Of a DNA stretch of 64,000 nucleotides, positions 7,779-16,001 are shown in pieces (positions within the stretch are counted from its first letter, which is position 1; every line of letters starts with the position of its first letter). The stretch comes from Xanthobacteraceae bacterium (lineage in GTDB: Bacteria; Pseudomonadota; Alphaproteobacteria; Rhizobiales; Xanthobacteraceae). The notes below the pieces were generated by a model. The model ran no database searches, was not told the DNA's origin, and saw only the letters and a list, made by a program, of their open reading frames with translations. The stretch covers positions 2,108,001 to 2,172,000 of the forward strand of contig CP075369.1 in the NCBI GenBank assembly GCA_019454205.1, in the 5' to 3' direction. The position numbers and the translations under genes are program-made.

Positions 7779-8684
7779 TCAAGGTGCGAGAATCGCCAGC
7801 GCTTCTTCCGGCCTGACCCAGAGAAATTCCGGCAACTGGTTCCGGAACCAGGTTTCCTGCCGCTTGGAATATTGCCGCGTTTCCAGCTTGCCGTGGTGCG
7901 CCACCTCGTCGAGTGAAACCTCGCCGCGCAGGTGCCGGATCAGCCACGGCACGCCATGCGCCTTCATCGCGGAAAGTTTCGGATCGAGATTGCGTGTAGC
8001 GAGGCTGCGCACCTCGTCGAGCGCGCCTTCTTCCAGCATCTTGTCGAAGCGCGCGTCGATGCGCCGTGCGAGCGCGTCGCGATCCGTTTGCAAAAAAATC
8101 GCGTCGTATTCACCGGGGAGCAGCACGGGGCGGCCCGGCTCGCGTTGCCAGCTTGCCAGGCCCCTGCCCGTCGCGCGAAACACTTCGAGCGCGCGTAGTA
8201 TCCGCTGCCGGTCGGAGGGGCGAAGCTGCGCCGCAGTCTCCGCGTCTTCCCGTGCAAGTATTTCGTGAAGCGCGGCCGGTTCCTTTCCTTCCACCTCCGT
8301 TGCCACGGCAGCACGCACCGCATCGGAAACCGGCGGGATGGAAGACAGCCCCTTCAGCAGCGCGCTGAAATAAAGTCCGGTGCCGCCCACGAAAACCGGC
8401 GGCGTCTTCGCTTCGTCCAGCACGCGCGCGGCATCCTTCAGCCAGCTCCCGGCCGAATAGCGCTCGGCGGCGTCCGCGTGGCCATAGAGAAGATGCGGGG
8501 CTTCGCGCTCCTCGGCTTCCGTCGGCCGTGCGGTGATGATGCGAAGGTCGCGGTAAACCTGCATCGAGTCGGCATTGACGATGGCCGCACCGGTGCGGCG
8601 GCTGAGCGCAAGCGCAAGGGCCGACTTGCCGCTCGCCGTCGGCCCTGCAATAAGCACCGCGCGTTTTTGAACCATCCGCATCAT
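7779..8684 (-). CDS. miaA: tRNA dimethylallyltransferase
   Basis: About 301 residues. It transfers the dimethylallyl group to A37 of tRNAs that read UNN codons. The P-loop GPTASGKS, the NADSMQVYRDL strand with its catalytic Asp, and the GTGLYFSALLKG motif are all present. Its start region overlaps that of the divergent serB: the outermost ATG (8684-8682) shares a CATG with serB's ATG. An internal ATG at 8675 (MVQKRAVLIAG) is an equally good start, as no clear ribosome site favours either. Confidence 0.96.
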   Translation of the reverse strand: MMRMVQKRAVLIAGPTASGKSALALALSRRTGAAIVNADSMQVYRDLRIITARPTEAEEREAPHLLYGHADAAERYSAGSWLKDAARVLDEAKTPPVFVGGTGLYFSALLKGLSSIPPVSDAVRAAVATEVEGKEPAALHEILAREDAETAAQLRPSDRQRILRALEVFRATGRGLASWQREPGRPVLLPGEYDAIFLQTDRDALARRIDARFDKMLEEGALDEVRSLATRNLDPKLSAMKAHGVPWLIRHLRGEVSLDEVAHHGKLETRQYSKRQETWFRNQLPEFLWVRPEEALAILAP

Positions 8685-9555
8685 GTCTCACGTCGCTACC
8701 CTCGTTAGCAATCCCAAGCGCCCCGCCGTCGATGACACGGCGGTCGCGAAAGCGCGCGCGCTACTGCCAAACGCGATTTCGGAGAAAGTGCTGCAAGCAG
8801 GCATTGCCGCGGATATTTTCTTCGCTCCCGCGCCCGGCATCGCCGCCCGCGAACTTGCCGGCACCATCCGCGCCGCCCTCGCACCCGCCCCGATCGACGT
8901 GATCGTGCAGCCGGTCGCGCACCGCCGGAAAAAGCTGTTCGTCGCCGACATGGACAGCACCATGATCGACCAGGAGTGCATCGACGAACTGGCGGACTAC
9001 GCAGGGCTGAAAGCGCATGTCGCCGCGATCACCGAACGCGCCATGCGCGGCGAGATCGAGTTCGAGCCCGCGCTGCGCGAGCGCGTGGCGCTGCTGAAGG
9101 GCCTTCCGGTTTCCGTGGTCGATGAAGTGATCGCGAAGAAGATCACGCTGGCGGCAGGCGGCAAGGAATTGCTCACAGCGCTGCGTGCGAACGGTTGCTA
9201 CACCTGCCTCGTCTCCGGCGGCTTCACGCTGTTCACGAACATCATTGCCGCAAAGCTCGGCTTCAATGAAAATCGCGCCAACGAACTGATCGTTGAAGAC
9301 GGCAAGCTGGCAGGCAAGGTGAAGGAACCGATCCTCGGCCGCGCCGCGAAGCTCGCGACGCTTCAGGAACTGACAACAAAACTCGGCATCCGTCCGGAAG
9401 AAACAATTGCCATCGGTGACGGCGCCAACGACCTCGATATGATTACGGCTGCGGGTTTAGGGGTAGCAATTCACGCGAAGCCTGCCGTGGCGGCGGCGGC
9501 CGGTGCGAGGATTGATTACAGCGACTTGAGCGCGCTGATCCACGCACAAGACTGA
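8683..9555 (+). CDS. serB: Phosphoserine phosphatase
   Basis: 290 residues. It catalyses the last step of serine synthesis. The HAD motifs are in order: FVADMDSTMID (nucleophile Asp), the substrate cap with the GEIEFEPALRERV segment, SGGFTLF, and GDGANDLDM. An N-terminal ACT-like extension of about 75 residues precedes it, as in many proteobacterial SerB proteins. It is divergent from miaA with overlapping start codons, so each promoter must lie inside the neighbour's coding sequence or act on a leaderless transcript. It is convergent with the first kinase, 10 bases between stops. Confidence 0.96.
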   Translation: MSHVATLVSNPKRPAVDDTAVAKARALLPNAISEKVLQAGIAADIFFAPAPGIAARELAGTIRAALAPAPIDVIVQPVAHRRKKLFVADMDSTMIDQECIDELADYAGLKAHVAAITERAMRGEIEFEPALRERVALLKGLPVSVVDEVIAKKITLAAGGKELLTALRANGCYTCLVSGGFTLFTNIIAAKLGFNENRANELIVEDGKLAGKVKEPILGRAAKLATLQELTTKLGIRPEETIAIGDGANDLDMITAAGLGVAIHAKPAVAAAAGARIDYSDLSALIHAQD

Positions 9556-9565
9556 CGAGGCCGTC

Positions 9566-11794
9566 TCAGCCCCCAAGCCTGCGCAGGCCCGCCTGTGCAT
9601 CGCCGTTCGAGGAATCGCGTGCAAGTGCCGCGCGGAAGTCGGAAATTGCTTCCATGCGCAAGCCGAGCTTTTCGAGAATAAGCCCGCGCTGCGCGTAGTC
9701 GCCGGCGCCAGCACCGCTGTCGCGCAGGATCACGTCGTAATCGGCGCGCGCGCGGCTCAGGTCATCGCGGCGGTTCGCGCCGGCGCGGTCGGCGCGCTGC
9801 ACGTAGACCTTCGCGCGGTCGCGATAGAAATTCATGTTCTTCGTTTCGCGGCGGATCGCCTCGCCGTAATCGGAAAGCGCCTTGTCGAAGTCGTTGCGCA
9901 GAACGTGAACTTCCCCGCGCCATGCGTAGAGCGAAGCGAAGTTCGGATGCAGCGCAATGGCATCGGAATAGTCCGCGACCGAAGCGATATAATCCTTGAT
10001 CAGCTTATTGCTGAGCGCGCGGGACGAATAATACGTCCACTGTTTCGGGTTCAGCCGGATCGCGCGGGTATAGTCCGTGACCGCGAGATCGTGCCGCCCC
10101 AGCGTTGCATAGGCATCGCCCCGCGCATCGTAATTCTCGGCACTGCTCGGCTCCGCCCGGATGACTTCGGTCAGGTCGTCGATCTGCTTGTCCTGCTTGC
10201 CTTGAAAACCGTAGACCTGCGCACGCACCTTCAAGGTGTCGAGGCGCTCGACCAGATTATTCCCCGCAAGCTCCAGCGCCCGGTTCAGGTCGCGGATCGA
10301 GATTTCGTACTGCTCTTCCGTCGTGGTCGCCGCGCGGAACGCCCAGGCCTCCGCACGCTTGCGGTACGCTTCCGCGCTTTTCGGATCCAGCCGGATCGCT
10401 TCGGAGAACGCCTGTACGGCGTCGTCATGCTTGCCGTCGTTGCGCAGCTTGTCGCCGCGTTCGATCTGCGCGCGCGCCGCAGGATTGGTCGTACCCGGCC
10501 CAGGCTGTTTGTCGTCTTTTGGCTTCGTATCCTTGTTCTTGTTGTCGTTGTTGTCGGTGATATTCGTGTTGTTGTTCGGACCGGTCGCGGGCGGAAACAA
10601 TACGGCGCTCAGGAAAACGCCGCCGATGATCAGCACGACCGCGGCAATCGCCACGATACCGAATACCGGAATGCCGCGGCGTTTGGCCTCCGGCTCTTCC
10701 TTGATTGGCGAAACGGCATTCGCCTGCGGCGGCTGTTGCACTTGGCGCGGCGGAGGACGCCGCACGGGTTCTTGCGCGGGCGCTTCCTGTGGCCGCGCGA
10801 CATTCCCGAACGCCGTGCCGATTGCGCGGGTCGCACCTTCATTGATGCCAAGTTCGGTCTTGTCATCGTCAGGCGCGGGCGGCGCAGCTTCGCCCTTCAT
10901 GCCTGCACGGAATTCCGCAATCGAAGCCGGGCGCTCTCCGGGGCGCAACGACAACGCGCGGTCGATGGTTTTCACCAGCGAATCCGGCAGCGGCATCTTG
11001 GTGACCTGCGCCAGCGGAACGTAGGAGTCCTGTCCCTTGAGGATCAGGTCGTTCTTGCGCTTGTCGGCATCGACCGGCGGCTTTCCCGCCGCGGCGCGGT
11101 AGAGCACCGCCCCGATCGCATAGATGTCCGCGCGCGGATCGAGCACGCCCTCGTCGTCGAGTTGCTCCGGCGGAGAGTAATGCTGTTTCGCGACGCCGTA
11201 GCTGCGGCCGGAAGCGGCCTTGGTCTGCGTGGTCTGCGCGATCACCTTGATCGCGCCGAAGTCGATCAGCATGGGCCGCCCGTCGGCGCGGATCATGATG
11301 TTGTCGGGCGCGATGTCGCGGTGAATGAACTGGCGCTTGTGCACGTATTCCAGCGCGTCGCAGATCGGGTCGATAATCGCGTGCAATTCTTCGTAGGTAG
11401 CGCCGTCGCCCTTCCGCGAGAGCCATTGCTCCAGCGTCTCGCCCTCGACCTGCTCCATGAACATGTAGCCGGTCTCGTTGGCGGGAACGTAATTCAGCAC
11501 GTCCACGATATTCGGATGGCGCAGATCGCAAAGTTCGGTGGTGGAACGGCGGAAGCGCTCCAGCGCCCACGACACCACGTCCTGATCCTGCCGCGAGAAC
11601 ACGACCTGGGTCGCGTTGTCGCGAGAGGCGATCCCGCGCGGAAAGAATTCCTTGATCGCCGCCTTACGCTTGGTGACGGGGTTGTAGCCCTCGTAGGTGA
11701 TGCCGAACCCGCCGACGCCAAGCACGCGGATGATCTCGAATCCGGAGATCACCGTGCCGATCGGCAGCGCAAAGGGTATGTGGTTCTGGCTCAA
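9566..11794 (-). CDS. Membrane Ser/Thr protein kinase with predicted periplasmic TPR domain (kinase 1)
   Basis: 742 residues. The kinase domain (about 18-300) has a glycine loop GVGGFG (26-31), Lys48 in AIKEFF, catalytic HRDIAPDN (His158, Asp160, Asn165) and DFG (178-180). A Pro-rich linker leads to one membrane segment (about 375-400), then an Asn/Lys-rich spacer and roughly seven TPR repeats (about 440-740) with the DYTRAIRLNP pattern. The kinase would be cytoplasmic and the TPR part periplasmic. The start is TTG with GGGGAG 7-8 bases ahead. It is the last of four tandem paralogues in transcription order. Substrates are unknown, and no PP2C phosphatase is nearby. Confidence 0.92.
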   Translation of the reverse strand: MSQNHIPFALPIGTVISGFEIIRVLGVGGFGITYEGYNPVTKRKAAIKEFFPRGIASRDNATQVVFSRQDQDVVSWALERFRRSTTELCDLRHPNIVDVLNYVPANETGYMFMEQVEGETLEQWLSRKGDGATYEELHAIIDPICDALEYVHKRQFIHRDIAPDNIMIRADGRPMLIDFGAIKVIAQTTQTKAASGRSYGVAKQHYSPPEQLDDEGVLDPRADIYAIGAVLYRAAAGKPPVDADKRKNDLILKGQDSYVPLAQVTKMPLPDSLVKTIDRALSLRPGERPASIAEFRAGMKGEAAPPAPDDDKTELGINEGATRAIGTAFGNVARPQEAPAQEPVRRPPPRQVQQPPQANAVSPIKEEPEAKRRGIPVFGIVAIAAVVLIIGGVFLSAVLFPPATGPNNNTNITDNNDNKNKDTKPKDDKQPGPGTTNPAARAQIERGDKLRNDGKHDDAVQAFSEAIRLDPKSAEAYRKRAEAWAFRAATTTEEQYEISIRDLNRALELAGNNLVERLDTLKVRAQVYGFQGKQDKQIDDLTEVIRAEPSSAENYDARGDAYATLGRHDLAVTDYTRAIRLNPKQWTYYSSRALSNKLIKDYIASVADYSDAIALHPNFASLYAWRGEVHVLRNDFDKALSDYGEAIRRETKNMNFYRDRAKVYVQRADRAGANRRDDLSRARADYDVILRDSGAGAGDYAQRGLILEKLGLRMEAISDFRAALARDSSNGDAQAGLRRLGG

Positions 11795-12010
11795 ACTTCG
11801 CTCCCCGCCGGATGGTACCCGAAGGCCCCGAACGCGAGAAGCGCGAGGGGTGCCGGAACCGGACGAATACCTTGTATCTCCTGCCGTCTCTGGTCCCTAG
11901 CGGTGTAGCGCAACAACCCGCTCACAAGGCCACAAGAATCCGTGACAACGGAGAAAGCCGGTGTACCCGGCTACAAATGGGCGTGAACATGAGGGGCAAA
12001 CCGGAAAGCG

Positions 12011-13621
12011 CTACTCGCCGGTATCCTTCGGCACGTCGACCAGATCGTGCGGGATGGCCCGATCCTGGTTGTTGCGATTCTGCTGCGGCGGAGGTTGGTC
12101 GTTCCTCGGCTGGATCGTGCGGTCGTTCTGTCGGGTAGTCTGCTCAAGCGTCACCGGCGTGCGGTTCTGGAAGAACGAAAACAAGACGACGCCCAGCACG
12201 ATGGCTCCCACAGCACCGAGGGCGGCAAAACCGATCCAGGAAGCGCTTTTGCGGGAAGCATCGCGATCGCTGGTTCGCGGCGAGGCTTCGCGCGCAGCGG
12301 CCTGCGCAGGCGGCACGGCAGCTTGTGCTGCGCCGATTGCTTCGCGTGGCGGCGGAGCGCGGCGGGGCGTGGTGGCAGCCGCTTCCGCAGCGCGTTGCGT
12401 TGCCTGCGGGGCTTCCTTCACCGGCGCGGGAGACGGCGGCGCAGGCTTGCGCGGAGGCGGGCCGCGGCGCGGAGGCGGCGCGGGCGTTGCCGCGACTTCG
12501 GTCGCCTTCGCCGCTGGCGCATAGGGCCGCGTGCCTTCGCTTTGCTTTTCGGGTGCAGCCTTCTCCGCAACCGGCAGAGACTGTTCGTACAAGGCGGTAG
12601 GCGCACCACCCTTGCCCGTATGTCCAGCGGCACCCGGCGGCGCGGAGAAGCCGGGTGTGCGCAACGGCACCGGCGGCTGCAACTGCGCAGCCTTGACGAG
12701 TTGGCTCTCGGCGGCGTGGTCCTGCAAAGCGGCGCGGAACTCCGCGATGGAATCCTGCCGTTCATCCGGCTTCAGTGACAACGCGCGGTCGATAGCTTGC
12801 GCAGCAAGTTCTGGAATGGCAATTCGCGCAACCTGCGAAACCGAAACGAACGGGTCCTGATTGCGCAGCACGATGCCGGTCTTGCGCTTCTCGGCATCCA
12901 CCGGCGGCTCGCCGCTGACCGCACGGAAGACCACCGCTGCAAGCGCATAAACGTCGGCGCGCGGATCGAGTGTCGCATCGCTGTCGAGCTGTTCCGGCGG
13001 CGAATAATGCTGCTTCGCGACGCCATAAGTTTTCGGCTGCGTTCCACGCAACTGCGTCTGCTGCGCGATGATCTTGATCGCGCCGAAGTCGATCAGCATG
13101 GGCCGGCCGTCGGCGCGGATCATGATGTTATCGGGCGCAATGTCGCGGTGAATGAATTTCTTCGCGTGGACATATTCCAGCGCGTCGCAAACGGGATCGA
13201 GGATCTCGCAGATTTCGGCGTAACGGACCGCGTCACCCTTGCCGCGCAGCCACTGTTCGAAGGTTTCGCCCTCGACCTGCTCCATGAACATGTAGCCGGT
13301 CTGGTGTGCAGGAACGTAGTTGAGCACCGGCACGATATTGGGATGTTCGAAATCGCTCAGTTCGGTGGTCGAGCGCCGGAAGCGGTCGAGCGCCCACGCC
13401 ACTACGTCGCGGTCGTTGTCGGAGTAGGCGACCTGCGTGGCGTTATTCCGTGAGGCGATGCCTTGCGGGAAGAACTCCTTGATCGCCGCCTTGCGCTTGG
13501 TGACGGGATTGTAGCCTTCGTACGTGATGCCGAAGCCGCCCGCGCCGAGCACGCGCCGGATTTCATAGCCTGCGATTACCGTGCCTACCGGCAGCGCGAA
13601 AGGTACGCTTTGTTCAGCCAC
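12011..13621 (-). CDS. Membrane Ser/Thr protein kinase without TPR domain (kinase 2)
   Basis: 536 residues. The kinase domain is closely similar to kinase 1 (GAGGFG at 26-31, Lys48, HRDIAPDN, DFG, activation segment KQHYSPPEQLD). A long Ala/Pro-rich linker follows (about 300-455), then a membrane segment (about 462-484). The outer tail is only about 50 residues and Gln/Asn-rich, with no TPRs, so this member lacks the sensory part of its neighbours. The start is GTG. It shares more of its kinase sequence with kinase 1 (TKRKAAIKEFFP) than with kinases 3 and 4 (TERRVAIKEFFP), suggesting two rounds of duplication. Confidence 0.9.
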   Translation of the reverse strand: MAEQSVPFALPVGTVIAGYEIRRVLGAGGFGITYEGYNPVTKRKAAIKEFFPQGIASRNNATQVAYSDNDRDVVAWALDRFRRSTTELSDFEHPNIVPVLNYVPAHQTGYMFMEQVEGETFEQWLRGKGDAVRYAEICEILDPVCDALEYVHAKKFIHRDIAPDNIMIRADGRPMLIDFGAIKIIAQQTQLRGTQPKTYGVAKQHYSPPEQLDSDATLDPRADVYALAAVVFRAVSGEPPVDAEKRKTGIVLRNQDPFVSVSQVARIAIPELAAQAIDRALSLKPDERQDSIAEFRAALQDHAAESQLVKAAQLQPPVPLRTPGFSAPPGAAGHTGKGGAPTALYEQSLPVAEKAAPEKQSEGTRPYAPAAKATEVAATPAPPPRRGPPPRKPAPPSPAPVKEAPQATQRAAEAAATTPRRAPPPREAIGAAQAAVPPAQAAAREASPRTSDRDASRKSASWIGFAALGAVGAIVLGVVLFSFFQNRTPVTLEQTTRQNDRTIQPRNDQPPPQQNRNNQDRAIPHDLVDVPKDTGE

Positions 13622-13656
13622 GCCAAACCCCGACGAGATTGTTTCTTGTTACTACA

Positions 13657-15915
13657 TCAGGGTTCGACGCCCAAACGGCGTAACGCGTCGCGTGCGCGCT
13701 GCAGTTTGGGATCGAGTCGCAGCGCCTGACGCAAATCGGTGACCGCCTCGTTGCGCCGGCCCAGCCCCTCATTGGCGAGACCCCTGCCCTGATGCGCGAT
13801 GGCGTGCTTCGGATCGAGCCGCACCGCATCGGAGAAATCCGACAGTGCGCTGATGAAGTCGCGCCGGTCCAGATAAATACGGCCGCGATTCAGGAAGCCC
13901 GTAACGTAATCGCGGTTGGCGCGAATGGCATCGCTGTAATCCTTGAGCGCCTGATCGGTATTCTTCTGCTGGTCATAGGCGTTGCCGCGTCCGACCAGTG
14001 CCGGTGCATGGCGCGGATTGATGCGCAACGCGGCGGAATAGTCGTCGATCGCGCGGCGGTAATCACGTTTTGCGTAATAGGCATTGCCGCGGTTCGAGAG
14101 CGCGACGGCATACTGCGGGTCAAGCGTGAGCGCCTGATTGTAGTCGGCGATGGCCGCGTCGTGGTTGCCGTTGTCATAATGGAGATTGCCGCGCGTGTTG
14201 TATGCGCTCGCCAGCCGCGGATCGAGGCGGATGGCGTTTTCGGCATCGAGAAACCCGCGGTCGATATTGCCGCGCTCGCGCTGGATGATGGCGCGGTTCG
14301 CATAGGCGGCTGCCGAACGCTGGCCGTCCGGCGCGAGGCGGATCGCGTCCGAATAATCCGCATAGGCGCGGGTCGCGTCTCCGTTGCGATAATAGGAAAG
14401 GCCGCGGCTCGCATAGGCCGACGCGTTGTTGGGATCGAGCCTGATCGCCTCGTTGAAATCGGTGATGGCCTGCTGGTTATTGCCATCGCGCTGCGCGCGC
14501 AGGCCGCGCTCGAACGCCGCCTGCGAGTCGCGCACATTGGAAGCAGGCGGCAGCGTCTGCTGCTGCGGCAACTGCTTCTGCTGCGGCTGCTGTTGCCGTT
14601 GCTGCGGTTGCGTCTGTTGCTGCGTCGTGTTCTGCGGCCGATCCGACATGATCTGCATGTTGGTCATGCGTTCGATGAACTGGATCACCGGACGATGCAG
14701 CAACACGCCGATCGCGCCGACCAGCACGATCGCGATACCTGCGATGTTGAGCCACGAGATTCCGGAGCGTTTTACTGTGGCGGTCTCGCCGCCCGGCGGC
14801 GTATATGCGCCGGCCGAAGCCTGACCGGGATCATTTGTGGCGCTCATGGCCGCGACCGGCGCGGCTGCCTGTGCCGCATAGGCCGGAGGCGGAGTCTGCC
14901 CTGCGCGAAGCGGCGGCGCAGGCGGATGTCTCGGTCCTTTGTTTTCTTTCGGAGCGAGAATGGTCTCGTCTTCCGCGGAAGCACCCGCCGTACTTCCCAT
15001 GCCGCGCGCAGCAAGACGCTCGCGAAACTCGCGGATGGTCGAAGGCCTTCCTTCCGGGCGAAGCGACATTGCTGCGTCGATCGCAGCAGCGAATTCCGGC
15101 GCGACCGGCACCAGCGCCGCCTGCGTCATCGGAATGTAGGAATCCTGACCACGCAGTGCGAGATCGGTCTTGCGCTTGTCGGAATCGACTGGCGGCTTGC
15201 CGCATAGCGCGCGATAGATCGTTGCCGCCAGCGAATAGATGTCGAGCCGCGGGTCGGGCGGGCCGCCCTCTTCGCTTTGTTCCGGCGCGGAGTAGTTCTG
15301 TTTCATCACGCCGAAGGTTTTCGGCGTCTGCGCATGCGCGGCCCGCGTATGCTGCTCGATGATCTTCAACGCGCCGAAGTCGATCAGCATCGGACGACCG
15401 TCGGTCTTGCGGATCATGATGTTGTCGGGCGCGATGTCGCGGTGGACCAGGTTCGACGAATGCACATATTCGAGCGCGTCGAATACCGGATCGAAGATCG
15501 GTCCCAGTTCGGCCACCTGCGGCGGCGTGGAGCGTTCGCGCAGCCAGTCTTCCAGCGTCGTGCCGTCCACATGCTCCATCACCATGTAGCCGGTGCCGTT
15601 GTCGGCAACGTAGTTCAGCACCTCGATGATGTTCGGATGCTTCAGCTTGGCGAGCCGGTTGGTGGATTCGGCAAAGCGCTTCAGCGCCCAGGAGACGACT
15701 TCATTATCCTGCTGCGAATAGGCAATGCGGGTGGCGTCGTCGCGGGAAGCGATCCCCCGCGGGAAAAATTCCTTGATTGCGACCCGGCGCTCGGTGATCG
15801 GGTTGAAACCCTCATAGGTAATGCCGAAGCCGCCGGCTCCGATCGCGCGCACGACTTCATAGCCGGTGATCATGGTGCCCGGCTGGAGGGCGAAAGGCAT
15901 ATCGCTTGTGCGCAC
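13657..15915 (-). CDS. Membrane Ser/Thr protein kinase with predicted periplasmic TPR domain (kinase 3)
   Basis: 752 residues. The kinase core has GAGGFG (26-31), Lys48, HRDIAPDN (158-165) and DFG at 179-181, shifted one residue by an insertion after MIRK. A Pro/Ala-rich linker, a membrane segment (about 387-406), a Gln-rich stretch (about 425-465) and about eight TPR units (about 475-750) follow. The TPR array is very regular, with recurring ASAYASRG/YNTRGN and ADYSDAIRL elements. The start is GTG with GGAG about 10 bases ahead. 35 bases separate it from kinase 2, so the two may share a transcript. Confidence 0.92.
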   Translation of the reverse strand: MRTSDMPFALQPGTMITGYEVVRAIGAGGFGITYEGFNPITERRVAIKEFFPRGIASRDDATRIAYSQQDNEVVSWALKRFAESTNRLAKLKHPNIIEVLNYVADNGTGYMVMEHVDGTTLEDWLRERSTPPQVAELGPIFDPVFDALEYVHSSNLVHRDIAPDNIMIRKTDGRPMLIDFGALKIIEQHTRAAHAQTPKTFGVMKQNYSAPEQSEEGGPPDPRLDIYSLAATIYRALCGKPPVDSDKRKTDLALRGQDSYIPMTQAALVPVAPEFAAAIDAAMSLRPEGRPSTIREFRERLAARGMGSTAGASAEDETILAPKENKGPRHPPAPPLRAGQTPPPAYAAQAAAPVAAMSATNDPGQASAGAYTPPGGETATVKRSGISWLNIAGIAIVLVGAIGVLLHRPVIQFIERMTNMQIMSDRPQNTTQQQTQPQQRQQQPQQKQLPQQQTLPPASNVRDSQAAFERGLRAQRDGNNQQAITDFNEAIRLDPNNASAYASRGLSYYRNGDATRAYADYSDAIRLAPDGQRSAAAYANRAIIQRERGNIDRGFLDAENAIRLDPRLASAYNTRGNLHYDNGNHDAAIADYNQALTLDPQYAVALSNRGNAYYAKRDYRRAIDDYSAALRINPRHAPALVGRGNAYDQQKNTDQALKDYSDAIRANRDYVTGFLNRGRIYLDRRDFISALSDFSDAVRLDPKHAIAHQGRGLANEGLGRRNEAVTDLRQALRLDPKLQRARDALRRLGVEP

Positions 15916-16001
15916 TTTGAAGGGTCTCCCTGAACCGGCCGGATGCTAAGCCGAAGGCTATTCACGCGCAAACGCGATTGCGTGATCGGCGCTGGCCGTC
16001 G

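Noticed and set aside
9905..11908. 667-residue plus-strand frame opposite kinase 1
   Set aside because: Antisense shadow, Arg/His-rich, no domain.
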